A DNA stretch of 64,000 nucleotides, taken from assembly GCF_003013695.1 (NCBI RefSeq), contig NZ_CP027792.1:248001-312000 (forward strand), read 5' to 3'. Every line of letters starts with the position of its first letter. Positions within the stretch are counted from its first letter, which is position 1. The DNA comes from Pulveribacter suum. GTDB lineage: Bacteria; Pseudomonadota; Gammaproteobacteria; Burkholderiales; Burkholderiaceae_C. The position numbers were made by a program, and so were the translations under genes. This document shows, piece by piece, positions 1 to 11,711 of the stretch. The notes under the pieces are model-generated. The model saw nothing but the letters and a program-made list of their open reading frames with translations, searched no databases and had not been told where the DNA came from.

Positions 1-2181
1 GACGCCACCTGGACCGTCGCCGCTCCGCTGCCCGACGGCCCGCGCCTGGACCACACCGCCACGCTGCTGCCCGACGGCCGCGTGTTGGTCGCAGGCGGCC
101 GGGGCAGCGGCAACGTCGCGGTGGGCACGACGCAGTTGTACGACCCCGCCAGCAACACCTGGAGCGCCTGCGCCGTGCTGCAAGCCGCCCGCGAGCGGCA
201 CGCGGCGGCGCTGCTGCCGGGCGGCCGGGTGCTGCTCGTGGGCGGCGAAGCGGGCAATACGCCGCTGGCCGCCAGCGAAGTCGTCGACCCTGGCACCTGC
301 AACGCCAGCAGCCTGCCGCCCATGGCGCAGGCGCGCACCCGCTCCGGCGCGCTGCTGCTGCACACGGGCGAGGTGCTGGTGGCGGGCGGCGACGGCACCC
401 CCGGGCCACTGGCCAGCGCCGAGCGGTTCTCGGCCGATGCGCTGGTGCCCGAGGTCACGGGCGCGCTGCCCGCGCTGCGCCAGGACCACCGCGCCACGTT
501 GCTGCGCGACGGCTCGGTGCTCGTGACCGGCGGCCTGGTCGCCAGCGGCGGCTCCGCCGCGCCTGGAAATTCCACCCTGCGCTACGACGCCGGGACGGGC
601 CAGTGGCAAGGCGCGGCGCCGATGGCGCGGGCGCGCAGTTATCACAGCCAGACCCTGCTGGCCGATGGCCGCGTGCTGGTCGCCGGAGGCTCCTCGGTGC
701 CTGCCAGTGCCGAGCTGTACGACAGCGCCACCCAGCAGTGGAGCGCCGTGCCCGACCTGGCGCACGGGCGCTGGGCGCACACTGCGACCTTGCTGCCCAG
801 CGGCAGCGTGCTGGTCGCCGGTGGCGCCAACGGCGGCAACGTGGCGCAAGCCGAACGCTACGACCCTGCCGCGAACGCCTGGCAGGCGGCCGGCGCGCTG
901 CTCGTGCCGCGCAACGGGCACACCGCCACGCTGCTGGCCGACGGGCGGGTGATGGTGGCCGGGGGCAACGCCCTGACCAGCCAGGGCACCGCCTCGGTGG
1001 AGTTCTACAACCCCGCCACCGCCACCTGGACGGCCGGCCCCGCCATGCAGCAGGCGCGCAACCAGCACAGCGCCACGCTGCTGGCCGACGGGCGCGTGCT
1101 GGTCGCCGGCGGGCATGCCGGTGGCGCGGGCTACCTCGCCAGCGCCGAGATCTACGACCCGGCCACGAACGCCTGGCACAGCGCCGCCAGCCTGCAACAG
1201 GCGCGCAACTTGCACACCGCCACCTTGCTGCCTGACGGGCGGGTGCTGGTCACCGGGGGCGGCTACAACGGCGCCAACCTGAGCAGCGCCGAGGTGTACG
1301 ACCCCGAATCGGGTGCCTGGCAGACGGCAGGGACCATGCCCCAAGGGCGCGGCGGCCACACCGCCACGCTGCTGGCCAACGGGCGCGTGCTGGTGGCAGG
1401 CGGGCTGAACAGCAACTCCACCCCCGCGCTGCTGTACGGCCCAGCGAGCGATGCAGGCAATGCCCGCCGCCCCCGCATCACGTCCTCGTCCACCCCGGTG
1501 GCTACTTCCGGGGCCCTTGAGCTGTCGGGCCTGCACCTCGTCGGCGCCAGCGAAGCCAGCGGCGGGGCCACCAGTCAGTCGGCCACACGCTTGCCGCTGG
1601 TGCGCCTGCAAGGTGAGGGCAATGGCGCAGTGGTGTGGCTGCCCATCGCCAGCGCCGTGCCGAGCGGCGGGCACACCCTGGTGACCACCCACCCGCTGCC
1701 GCCGGGCACGGCGCCCGGCCCCTACCGCGCCACGGTGTACGTGAGCGGCATGGCGTCCGACTCGGTGCCGGTCCGCGTGCTGGCGGCGGGCGCACCGAAC
1801 GCTCCCACGGGCGTGACGGCCACGCCCGGCAACGCGCAGGTCACCGTGTCGTGGCAGGCGCCTGCCGGCGGCACGCCGCCCGCCAGCTACACCGTCACGG
1901 CCCAGCCCGGCGGCGCCAGCTGCACCGTGCAGGCCCCCACCACCAGCTGCACCGTGACGGGGCTAACCAATGGCACCGCCTACACCTTCACCGTCACCGC
2001 CAACAACGCCGGCGGCAGCGCCTCGGCCCCGCCCACGGGTGGCGTGACGCCCGCGCCAGCGCCTGGCGGCGGGGGCGGCCCCGGCGGTGTCCAGGGCATA
2101 CCCACGCTGTCGGACTGGGGCGTGCTGGTGCTCGCGGCACTGATGCTGGTGGCGGGCGTGCGCATGCGCCGCCCTGTTTGA
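1..2181 (+). CDS. Kelch-repeat surface protein with FN3 domain and IPTL-CTERM sorting signal (5' partial)
   Basis: The open frame runs in from base 1, so the N-terminus and signal peptide lie outside the window. About ten kelch-like repeats (pattern HTATLLxDGRVLVAGG followed by an xxYDPxxxxW strand) fill roughly the first 480 visible residues and would fold as beta-propeller blades. A linker domain and one fibronectin type III domain (starting near APTGVTATPGNAQVTVSW) follow. A glycine-rich hinge leads to IPTLSDWG, a hydrophobic helix and a short basic tail (RMRRPV). That last block matches the IPTLxxWG-CTERM signal, known to be paired with exosortase H, so the protein is probably processed and surface-anchored or released. 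The exosortase is not in the window. Binding partner unknown; likely adhesion or an envelope role (inference). Confidence 0.88.
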   Translation, partial: DATWTVAAPLPDGPRLDHTATLLPDGRVLVAGGRGSGNVAVGTTQLYDPASNTWSACAVLQAARERHAAALLPGGRVLLVGGEAGNTPLAASEVVDPGTCNASSLPPMAQARTRSGALLLHTGEVLVAGGDGTPGPLASAERFSADALVPEVTGALPALRQDHRATLLRDGSVLVTGGLVASGGSAAPGNSTLRYDAGTGQWQGAAPMARARSYHSQTLLADGRVLVAGGSSVPASAELYDSATQQWSAVPDLAHGRWAHTATLLPSGSVLVAGGANGGNVAQAERYDPAANAWQAAGALLVPRNGHTATLLADGRVMVAGGNALTSQGTASVEFYNPATATWTAGPAMQQARNQHSATLLADGRVLVAGGHAGGAGYLASAEIYDPATNAWHSAASLQQARNLHTATLLPDGRVLVTGGGYNGANLSSAEVYDPESGAWQTAGTMPQGRGGHTATLLANGRVLVAGGLNSNSTPALLYGPASDAGNARRPRITSSSTPVATSGALELSGLHLVGASEASGGATSQSATRLPLVRLQGEGNGAVVWLPIASAVPSGGHTLVTTHPLPPGTAPGPYRATVYVSGMASDSVPVRVLAAGAPNAPTGVTATPGNAQVTVSWQAPAGGTPPASYTVTAQPGGASCTVQAPTTSCTVTGLTNGTAYTFTVTANNAGGSASAPPTGGVTPAPAPGGGGGPGGVQGIPTLSDWGVLVLAALMLVAGVRMRRPV

Positions 2182-2182
2182 A

Positions 2183-2236
2183 CTATCGAAATGAGAGCTG
2201 CCAGCGCTTTCTGGACGGGCCCTGGAAGCCAAAAAC
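2183..2236 (+). repeat. Dispersed palindromic repeat, copy 1
   Basis: CTATCGAAATGAGAGCTGCC then AGCGCTTTCTGGACGGGCCC. It aligns base by base with the copy at 63789-63837. It fills the gap between the kelch gene stop and the cytochrome c start. Confidence 0.7.
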
Positions 2237-2239
2237 ACC

Positions 2240-2734
2240 ATGAAAATTCTCGACGCTTTCCCGCGCCTGCTGCTGGGCGCCTGCGCCCTGGCCCTGCCGC
2301 TGGCCGGCCTGTGCGCCCCACCATCGAAGACCCAGCAGATCGAGCGCGGCCGCTACCTCGTCACCATCGGCGGCTGCAACGACTGCCACACGCCGGGTTA
2401 CGGCGCATCCGGCGGCAAGGTGCCCGAGAAGGAATGGCTCACCGGCGACACGCTGGGCTACAGCGGCCCGTGGGGCACCACCTACGCCACCAACCTGCGC
2501 CGGCTGGTGGCGGGCATGAGCGAGCAGCAATGGCTGGCCATGGCGCAGCACCAGCCGATGCGCCCGCCCATGCCCTGGCCGGCGCTGCGGGCGATGAGCG
2601 CGCGAGACCTGGCCGCCGTGTACCACTTCATCCGCTGGCTGGGCCCGCGCGGCGGCGATGCGCCGCCCTACCTGCCGCCAGGCACGGCGCCGCGAGGGCC
2701 TGCGGCGGTGTTCCCGGCGCCGCCGGGTTCGTAG
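2240..2734 (+). CDS. Small periplasmic c-type cytochrome
   Basis: 164 residues. An N-terminal signal peptide (hydrophobic LLLGACALALPLAGLCA) is followed by one haem-binding motif, CNDCH, at about residues 46-50. A methionine in MRPPMPW could be the sixth ligand. Expected to be a monohaem electron carrier exported to the periplasm. The ATG at 2240 is preceded by a purine-rich stretch inside the end of a dispersed repeat. There is no oxidase or dehydrogenase next door, so its redox partner cannot be inferred from context. It lies between an unrelated surface protein and tkt. Confidence 0.8.
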   Translation: MKILDAFPRLLLGACALALPLAGLCAPPSKTQQIERGRYLVTIGGCNDCHTPGYGASGGKVPEKEWLTGDTLGYSGPWGTTYATNLRRLVAGMSEQQWLAMAQHQPMRPPMPWPALRAMSARDLAAVYHFIRWLGPRGGDAPPYLPPGTAPRGPAAVFPAPPGS

Positions 2735-2903
2735 TGCATAGGCTGCATTGCTTCGGCCTCCTGCGCCATCCGTTTGCGGCGTCGCTGCCACCGGTGGCCC
2801 ACGCTGCAGATTGCGCCCCTAGACCCCAGCGCCGGCGTCCAAACCCCCGCCCAGTAAAATCGCGGGTTTGCACCAACAAACCGCCCGCCCGGGGCCCGCC
2901 CAC

Positions 2904-6009
<3,106 letters not shown>

Positions 6010-6032
6010 GCCGCTCACGCCCACGGCAAAAG

Positions 6033-6060
6033 GCGCGCCCCGCGGGGCGCGCTTTTTTTT
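6033..6060 (+). terminator. Rho-independent terminator of tkt-gap
   Basis: Perfect 9-bp stem GCGCGCCCC / GGGGCGCGC (6033-6041 with 6044-6052) around a 2-base loop, followed by eight T. It starts 24 bp after the gap stop. Confidence 0.9.
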
Positions 6061-6185
6061 GCTGCGCACGCCGCCGTGCTGGCTCGCGGCGGACGGGCGT
6101 GCGCAGGCGTTTCCTACAGGCGGCGGGCGACCGCGTGCGCACACTGCGGGCTGATCTTTTTGACCCGTTTCACGCACGACCCGCC

Positions 6186-7199
6186 ATGACGCTCTCCCGC
6201 CGCTTCCTGCTCGTTTCCGCCGCCGCCCTGGGCCTGCCGCCCGTGGTCTGGGCGCGCACTGCCGCCCCCAAGGCCGGCAAGGAAAGCAACGCGCTCGACT
6301 TCGACGCCTTCAACGCCGCGGACGACAGCCCGGCCCTTGCGCAAGGCGCGACATCGGCCGCCGTGGCGCGCGCGCAGATCCTGCTGGACCGCGCCTGGTT
6401 CTCGCCCGGCGAGATCGACGGCGGCTTCGGCAAGAACATGCAGCGCATGGTGCGCGCCTTCCAGCGCTCAGGTGGCCTGAAGGAGTCCGGCCGCATCGAC
6501 CAGGACACGTGGAAGGCCTTGCGCGAGGTCAGCGGCGAGCCCCTGCTCACGCGCTATCGCATCACCGAGAAAGACGCCGCCGGTCCCTTCGAGCCGACGC
6601 CCGCCGACATGGCCGAGCGCGCCAGGATGAAGGCGCTGCCCTACCAGTCGCTGGAGGAAATGCTGGGCGAGCGTTTCCATGTCAACCCGGCCTTTCTCAA
6701 GCGCCTGAACCCGGGCACCAGGATGGCCGCCGGCAGCGAGATCGTCGTGCCCAACGTGCAGGAATCCAAGGCGCCCGCGCGCCTTTCGCAAAACATCGAA
6801 ATCGACAAGAGCGAGCGCGTGCTGTTCGTGCTGGACAAGGACGGCCAGCCCGCAGCAGGCTTTCCCATCAGCATTGGCAACGAAGGCAACGACCCGCTGC
6901 CGCTGGGCTCCATGGCAATCAAGAACGCGGTGGACAACCCCAGCTTCACGTTCGACCCCAAGCTGCTCAAGACGGCGCCGAAAGATTCCGAGAAGGCCGA
7001 GATCGCGCCCGGGCCCAACAACCCGGTGGGCACCATCTGGCTGGGCCTGTCCAAGCCGCACTGGGGCATCCATGGCACGCCCGAGCCGGACAAGGTCGGC
7101 CATTCGGAGACCAACGGCTGCATCCACCTGACCAACTGGGACGCCGAGCGCCTGGCCAAGGTCATCAAGGTGGGCGCCAAGGTCGAGGTCAAGGCCTGA
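6186..7199 (+). CDS. L,D-transpeptidase with peptidoglycan-binding domain
   Basis: 337 residues. Exported enzyme expected to form 3-3 cross-links in peptidoglycan or attach proteins to it. The start [16 protein letters not shown] carries a twin-arginine-like signal (SRRFLL), so Tat export is possible. A PG_binding_1 domain spans about residues 45-115 ([20 protein letters not shown] onward). The YkuD catalytic domain occupies the C-terminal ~140 residues, with [10 protein letters not shown] and the catalytic motif [14 protein letters not shown] (Cys nucleophile). The open frame extends upstream to 5955 through the gap terminator, so the ATG at 6186 is preferred. An M23 peptidase gene follows 19 bp downstream. 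Confidence 0.93.
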   Translation: MTLSRRFLLVSAAALGLPPVVWARTAAPKAGKESNALDFDAFNAADDSPALAQGATSAAVARAQILLDRAWFSPGEIDGGFGKNMQRMVRAFQRSGGLKESGRIDQDTWKALREVSGEPLLTRYRITEKDAAGPFEPTPADMAERARMKALPYQSLEEMLGERFHVNPAFLKRLNPGTRMAAGSEIVVPNVQESKAPARLSQNIEIDKSERVLFVLDKDGQPAAGFPISIGNEGNDPLPLGSMAIKNAVDNPSFTFDPKLLKTAPKDSEKAEIAPGPNNPVGTIWLGLSKPHWGIHGTPEPDKVGHSETNGCIHLTNWDAERLAKVIKVGAKVEVKA

Positions 7200-7218
7200 G
7201 TCATTTCCGCGCCTTGAG

Positions 7219-7821
7219 ATGAAAAAGGCCTGCAGCGCCCATCCATCAAGCGTGGACAGCTATCAAAACCATAGTGCAAGCCGGCAGCGGCGTGCCCTGC
7301 TGCTCGCCGCTTTGCTGGGCCCCGCCACCGCGCTGGCGCAGCGCGCCGCGGTGCACCACCCGCTACCCCGCGACACCGCCCTGCTGGCCGCGCGCGCCCT
7401 CACGCTGCCGGTGCAGGGCGTGGCGCGCGAGGAGCTGGTGGACACCTTCGGCAACGCCCGCAGCCAGGGGCGCCGCCACGACGCCATCGACATCATGGCC
7501 AGCGCCGGCACGCCCGTGCTGGCCGTGGAGGACGGCCGCATCGCCAAGCTGTTCCTGAGCAAGCCCGGCGGCATCACCATCTACCAGTTCGACCCTGGCG
7601 CGCGCTACAGCTACTACTACGCGCACCTGCAGCGCTACGCCGACGGCCTGCGCGAGGGCCAGCAGGTGCGCCGCGGCCAGGTGATCGGCTATGTGGGCAG
7701 CACCGGTAACGCCAGCCCCCAGGCACCGCACCTGCACTTCGCCATCGCGCGGCTGCCGCCGGACCAGGCCTGGTGGAAGGGCGATTCGCTCAACCCCTAC
7801 CCGGTGCTGCGCGGCTCCTAG
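7219..7821 (+). CDS. M23-family (LytM-like) metallopeptidase
   Basis: 200 residues; predicted zinc endopeptidase acting on peptidoglycan peptides. Zinc-ligand motifs are visible as RRHDAIDIMA (H...D) and APHLHFAI (HxH), with the YYYAHLQRYADGLREGQ segment typical of the LytM fold. A hydrophobic segment at about residues 26-40 (RALLLAALLGPATALAQ) is a signal peptide. The predicted ATG and first ~18 residues lie inside a dispersed repeat (7222-7274), an unusual origin for an N-terminus. A GTG at 7252 is an alternative start. It follows the L,D-transpeptidase closely, so both may serve cell-wall remodelling. Confidence 0.88.
   Translation: MKKACSAHPSSVDSYQNHSASRQRRALLLAALLGPATALAQRAAVHHPLPRDTALLAARALTLPVQGVAREELVDTFGNARSQGRRHDAIDIMASAGTPVLAVEDGRIAKLFLSKPGGITIYQFDPGARYSYYYAHLQRYADGLREGQQVRRGQVIGYVGSTGNASPQAPHLHFAIARLPPDQAWWKGDSLNPYPVLRGS
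7222..7274 (-). repeat. Dispersed palindromic repeat, copy 2 (within start of M23 peptidase gene)
   Basis: AAAAAGGCCTGCAGCGCCC then CAAGCGTGGACAGCTATCAA. Same layout as the copy at 17672-17723. It supplies the start codon region of the M23 peptidase. Confidence 0.75.
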
Positions 7822-7845
7822 GGCGGCCTGCTCGCCTGTTTGGCC

Positions 7846-7894
7846 AGCTATCCATTCGATAGCTGCCGGCGCTTGCCCTGCCTGCCCTAAAGCC
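7846..7894 (+). repeat. Dispersed palindromic repeat, copy 3
   Basis: AGCTATCCATTCGATAGCTG then CCGGCGCTTGCCCTGCC and a CTAAAGCC tail. It lies downstream of the M23 peptidase gene in a 277-bp gap where I see no gene. Confidence 0.6.
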
Positions 7895-8098
7895 CTGCCT
7901 GGCTTGCAACCCCGGTCGGATTTGGCCCACGCCCGCTGCTGCGCTGCACCTACGGCGCGCGTGCAGGGCCGGTTTCCATAATTTTGTTCAACGCTGGCGT
8001 GGCGCGCCAGGCATTCCCGCCCTGCGCCCACCGCCCTCATCCGCGTCCCGCCCGTGCACAGCGTGCGGCTTGTGATTCAACCCGTTGGAGTTCTCCCC

Positions 8099-8581
8099 AT
8101 GCCCACTACTTCCTCCCTTTTGCGAACGGCTTCGGCCGCACTGGCGCTGGGCGCCCTGGCTGCCTGCTCGTCCACCCCCAAGCCCACAGAAGAGATGGCC
8201 GTCGGCCGCGCCGCAGTCCAGCGCGTGACGGCCATGCCCGAGGTAGCGGCGAACGCCCCGGTAGAGATGCAGCGCGCCCGCGACAAGTGGCTGCAGGCCG
8301 AGCGCGCCATGTCCAACAAGGACTACAAGGAGGCCCGCCGCCTGGCCACCGAGGCCGAGGCCGAGGCGCGCCTGGCCGAGTCCAAGGCCGAGGCCGTGGA
8401 CAACACCCGCACGCTGCAGGAGGTGCAGGGCAGCATCCGCTCGCTGCAGCAGGAGATCGACTACCGCGCCCGCACGTCGGCCACGCCGGTGGCCGTGCCG
8501 GTGCCGGTGCCCGTCCCTGCCGCCGCAGGCAGCTCCACGACGACCACCACCATCACGACCACGCCTGCGCCGGCCCGCTAA
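8099..8581 (+). CDS. DUF4398-domain lipoprotein
   Basis: 160 residues. Lipoprotein signal with lipobox LAAC (ALGALAACSSTPKP). The rest is an alanine/glutamate-rich helical DUF4398 domain (AVGRAAVQRVTAMPEVAANA ... REARRLATEAEAEARLAESKAE) and a Pro-Val/Thr-rich low-complexity tail (PVPVPVP, TTTTTITTTPAPAR). The ATG at 8099 follows GGAG-type purines at 8085-8090; an upstream in-frame start at 8054 would bury the lipobox. It sits 47 bp before a second DUF4398 lipoprotein that also has an OmpA domain, so the two probably form an envelope operon. Molecular role unknown. Confidence 0.85.
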   Translation: MPTTSSLLRTASAALALGALAACSSTPKPTEEMAVGRAAVQRVTAMPEVAANAPVEMQRARDKWLQAERAMSNKDYKEARRLATEAEAEARLAESKAEAVDNTRTLQEVQGSIRSLQQEIDYRARTSATPVAVPVPVPVPAAAGSSTTTTTITTTPAPAR

Positions 8582-8628
8582 GGCGCGCAGCCCCGCCCGT
8601 TTCACCGCTTTTTTGAAGGAAAGTTTTC

Positions 8629-9549
8629 ATGCCATCCACGCTACATCGCCTGGCCAGCCTGGCCGCCGCCCTGGTTGCTGCCGGCACGCTGGCAGCCTGC
8701 GCCTCCCGCGCCCCGCTGGAGTCGGTCGAGCAGGCCCGCGCCACCATCAACCGCACCGTGGCCGACCCGGACGTGGGCCAGTACGCCCAGCTGGAGGCCA
8801 AGACCGCCGCCGACACGCTGGCGCGCGCCGACCAGGTCTGGCGCGATGACCGCGACGCGGCCGAGGCCAACCACCTGGCGTACCTGGCCACCCAGCAGGC
8901 CAGCACGGCCATGAACACGGCGCGCGCCCGCAAGGCCGACGCCGACATCAAGGACGTGGGCACCGAGGCCGACCGCCTGCGCCTGCAGGCCCGCACCCGC
9001 GAGGCCGAGGCCGCGCGCCAGCAAGCCGCCGCCCATGCGCACAACGCCCAGCTGGCCCAGCAGCAGGCCCTGAGCGCCGAGCAGCGCGCCGCCCAGCAGC
9101 AGGCCGCCGCCCGCAGCGCGCAAGAGCGCGTGCAGCAGCTCGAGGCGCAGCTGCGCGACATCGAAGGCCAGCAGACCGAGCGCGGCTTGCTAGTCACCCT
9201 GGGCGATGTGCTGTTCGCCTTCAACAAGGCCGAGCTCACGCCCCAGGCCGCGCCGCGGCTGGACAAGCTGGCGGGCTTTCTGCGCCAATTTCCCGACCGC
9301 CGGCTGCTGATCGAGGGCTACACGGACAGCGTGGGCGGCGACGCCTACAACCTGGAGCTGTCGCAGCGCCGCGCCCAATCGGTGCAGGCCGCCCTGGTGC
9401 AACGCGGCGTGGAGGCCTCGCGCATCACGGCGCGCGGCTACGGCAAGTCCCACCCGGTGGCCGACAATGGTTCGGCCGAGGGCCGGGCCATGAACCGGCG
9501 CGTGGAGATCGTGATCGCCGACGAGCAAGGCCGCCTGCGCGGTCGCTGA
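8629..9549 (+). CDS. OmpA-family peptidoglycan-binding lipoprotein with DUF4398 domain
   Basis: 306 residues. Lipobox LAAC near residue 25 (AAGTLAACASRAPLES), then a DUF4398 helical region, then a long Ala/Gln-rich coiled coil (residues ~100-190), and a C-terminal OmpA-like domain (GDVLFAFNKAELTPQAAPRL ... EGYTDSVGG ... LSQRRAQSVQAALVQRG ... NRRVEIVI). The OmpA domain of this family binds diaminopimelate in peptidoglycan, so the protein should tether outer membrane to wall. A strong terminator follows, closing the two-gene unit. Confidence 0.92.
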   Translation: MPSTLHRLASLAAALVAAGTLAACASRAPLESVEQARATINRTVADPDVGQYAQLEAKTAADTLARADQVWRDDRDAAEANHLAYLATQQASTAMNTARARKADADIKDVGTEADRLRLQARTREAEAARQQAAAHAHNAQLAQQQALSAEQRAAQQQAAARSAQERVQQLEAQLRDIEGQQTERGLLVTLGDVLFAFNKAELTPQAAPRLDKLAGFLRQFPDRRLLIEGYTDSVGGDAYNLELSQRRAQSVQAALVQRGVEASRITARGYGKSHPVADNGSAEGRAMNRRVEIVIADEQGRLRGR

Positions 9550-9570
9550 ACGCCCTTCTCCTGCCCAACG

Positions 9571-9599
9571 GCCGGCCGCACCCTGCGGCCGGCTTTTTT
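9571..9599 (+). terminator. Rho-independent terminator after the OmpA-family gene
   Basis: Perfect 10-bp stem GCCGGCCGCA / TGCGGCCGGC (9571-9580 with 9584-9593), CCC loop, six T. Confidence 0.92.
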
Positions 9600-9642
9600 C
9601 TGTCCGCTTTTCTTACAGCGCGCCCGCCCGCGCACCACTGCC

Positions 9643-10182
9643 ATGACCCCTGACACCGTGCTGCACTTCTGGTTCGACGAGACCCCGCCCGCGCGCCGTT
9701 TCCAGCGCGACGACGCGTTCGACGCGCAGATCCGCCAGCGCTTCGGCGCCCTGCAGGCCAGCGCCGCGCAGGGCGAGCTGTGGGGCTGGCGCGCCACGCC
9801 CGCCGGGCGGCTGGCCGAGGTTATCGTGCTGGACCAGTTCTCGCGCAACCTGTGGCGGGGCAGCCCCAACGCCTTTGCCCACGACGGCATGGCCCTGGCC
9901 CTGGCGCAGGAGGCCGTGGCCGCCGGACTGGACCAGCTGCTTGCCCCCGAGCAGCGCTCCTTCCTGTACATGCCCTACATGCACAGCGAATCGCGCCGGG
10001 TGCAGCGTGAATCGCTGCGCCTGTTCACGGCGCTGGGGCGCGCCGAGAACCTGGACTTCGCCCGGCGGCACGCCGACATCGTCGAGCGCTTTGGCCGCTA
10101 CCCGCATCGCAATGCCGCCCTGGGCCGCGACAGCACGGCCGAAGAGCTGGCCTTCCTGCAGCAGCCGGGCAGCAGCTTTTAA
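9643..10182 (+). CDS. DUF924-family protein
   Basis: 179 residues. The hallmark segments of DUF924 are present: VLHFWFDE at the N-terminus, EVIVLDQFSRNLWRGSPNAFAHD in the middle and FLYMPYMHSE before the C-terminal helices. The family is all-helical and TPR-like, usually encoded alone; its biochemical role is not established. Cytosolic, with no signal peptide. It has its own start 50 bp after the preceding terminator and ends at a bidirectional terminator, so it is probably monocistronic. Confidence 0.87.
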   Translation: MTPDTVLHFWFDETPPARRFQRDDAFDAQIRQRFGALQASAAQGELWGWRATPAGRLAEVIVLDQFSRNLWRGSPNAFAHDGMALALAQEAVAAGLDQLLAPEQRSFLYMPYMHSESRRVQRESLRLFTALGRAENLDFARRHADIVERFGRYPHRNAALGRDSTAEELAFLQQPGSSF

Positions 10183-10201
10183 GCCCGGCCGCACGCCATG
10201 C

Positions 10202-10231
10202 AAAAAGGCCGCCTATGCGGGCGGCCTTTTT
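10202..10231. terminator. Bidirectional Rho-independent terminator
   Basis: A12-bp stem AAAAAGGCCGCC / GGCGGCCTTTTT (10202-10213 with 10220-10231) with a short TATGCG loop. The A-tract and T-tract make it work on both strands, which suits the convergent DUF924 (+) and HPF-like (-) genes. Confidence 0.9.
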
Positions 10232-10271
10232 GGCTTTTTGTTGCCGCGCGCAAGGCGCGCAGCGGCGCGGC

Positions 10272-10634
10272 TCAGGTGCCTGCGGGGCGGCCGTCCGGCG
10301 TGCGGATGGTCTCGTGGCCCTGCTTGGCACGGTGGCGATCCTGGTCGTCGCCCACCACGCGAATGACCTTCTCCACCGCGGCGTGGAAGGCCTCGCTGAC
10401 CGTGGCCGCATCGGCCTGCGCGCTCAGCGGCTGGTGGTTGGCCGGGCGCGCTTCGATGATGCAGCGCTTGTCGTCGCTGCCGCCCTTGCCGGCATTGGTG
10501 TCGGAAAAGTAGATCTCGACCCGCGTGAGGTATTCACGAAAGCGCGACAGCTTGGAGGTGATTTCCTGCTCTGCCCACTGGATCAGCGACTCGCCGCCCT
10601 GGATGTTGTCGTCCGTGCGAACCTGGACCTGCAT
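10272..10634 (-). CDS. HPF/RaiA-family ribosome-associated protein (short form)
   Basis: 120 residues. N-terminal HPF/RaiA fold: MQVQVRTDDNIQG, the helix SLIQWAEQEITSKLSRF, the strand TRVEIYFSD and the helix VSEAFHAAVEKVIRVVGDD. Proteins of this family bind in the 30S decoding region and help store or protect ribosomes in stationary phase. It lacks the long-HPF dimerisation domain and ends in a short disordered tail (HETIRTPDGRPAGT), so it resembles short HPF or YfiA; which of these it mimics cannot be told. Purines before the ATG (AAGGAAAATCACC) support the start. Confidence 0.8.
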   Translation of the reverse strand: MQVQVRTDDNIQGGESLIQWAEQEITSKLSRFREYLTRVEIYFSDTNAGKGGSDDKRCIIEARPANHQPLSAQADAATVSEAFHAAVEKVIRVVGDDQDRHRAKQGHETIRTPDGRPAGT

Positions 10635-10832
10635 GGTGATTTTCCTTTGCTCGTAAACAGGGTGTGAGGGGGTTCGGCGCTGGTGGCGCCGGGCTTGCAG
10701 CCATCATGCCCCAGTGGCGCGGCACGCAGAATTGATCGCGCTCAAGCCTCCCACCGGGAGCGGGCCGGCTCCTACAGCGCTTGCCTACCCCCGCGGACAC
10801 AATGCTTTGCGGTGAAGGAACGATTTTTTCCC

Positions 10833-11711
10833 ATGATGAACCCGCCCCAGCAGCGCCTGAAGATCGGTCTCTCGGCCTGCTTTTCGCACGCGGACCCCAA
10901 GCGCGCGCTGTTTACCAACAAGACGCTGCAGTATGTCGAGCAGTCCATCGCCCACTGGCTCATGTCGGCCGGTGCGCTGGTCGTCATGGTGCCCTGCCCC
11001 ACCGGCGAGACGGCGCGCGGCGACGTCACCCTCAAGCACTACGCCGAGTGGCTGGACGGCATGGTCATGCACGGCGGCTCCGATGTCTGGCCCGGCAACT
11101 ATGGCGAAGTGCCGCTGCGCGAAGCCTGGGCCGGCGACCGCATCCGCGACCTGTACGACCTGGCCGTGGTCGAGGCCTTCGAGCAGCAGGGCAAGCCCAT
11201 CTTCGGCGTGTGCCGAGGCCTGCAGCTGATCAACGTGGCCTTTGGCGGCACGCTGTACCAGGACATCGAGACCCAGCACCCCGGCGCCATGCGCCACCGC
11301 GACCCTGGCACCTACGACCAGCACTTTCATGACGTGGACCTGGTGCCCGGCAGCCGCCTGGCGCGCATGTACCCGGGGCAGGAGCGGGTGCGCGTCAACA
11401 GCATCCACCACCAGGGCATCAAGCAGCTGGCGCCGGGCTTTGACATCGAGGCCTGGAGCTGGCCCGACTGCGTACCCGAGGCCATTCGCCGCAACCCTGG
11501 CCAGGGCCGCAGCTACATCGCCGCCACCCAGTGGCACCCGGAGTTCCGTGCCAAGAGCGGCGCCGTGCTGGACGACACGCCCATCCTGCAGGACTTCCTG
11601 GCCGCCTGCGAGCTGTACCGATCGCGCCCGCCGCGCATGGGCCGCAGCCCGCTGCACATCCGCGACCGGGCCTCGCGCCTGTTGCGCCAGGCGCTGCTGC
11701 GCCGGCACTAG
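10833..11711 (+). CDS. Class I glutamine amidotransferase-like hydrolase (peptidase C26, PuuD type)
   Basis: 292 residues from the MM start at 10833; the frame is open further upstream but without a plausible ribosome site. Family members hydrolyse gamma-glutamyl amides such as gamma-glutamyl-GABA. The triad regions are visible: the nucleophilic Cys in GVCRGLQLINVAFGG, the His in TQWHPEF, and a following acidic residue. The N-terminal substrate loop contains MVMHGGSDVWPGNYGE. No polyamine catabolic genes flank it, so the physiological substrate is open. Its stop overlaps the convergent PepSY gene stop through a shared CTAG. Confidence 0.85.
   Translation: MMNPPQQRLKIGLSACFSHADPKRALFTNKTLQYVEQSIAHWLMSAGALVVMVPCPTGETARGDVTLKHYAEWLDGMVMHGGSDVWPGNYGEVPLREAWAGDRIRDLYDLAVVEAFEQQGKPIFGVCRGLQLINVAFGGTLYQDIETQHPGAMRHRDPGTYDQHFHDVDLVPGSRLARMYPGQERVRVNSIHHQGIKQLAPGFDIEAWSWPDCVPEAIRRNPGQGRSYIAATQWHPEFRAKSGAVLDDTPILQDFLAACELYRSRPPRMGRSPLHIRDRASRLLRQALLRRH

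Noticed and set aside
100..1440. Regularly repeated DNA in the first 1.4 kb
   Set aside because: Repeats are coding kelch blades of variable length with no identical spacers, not a CRISPR or satellite array.
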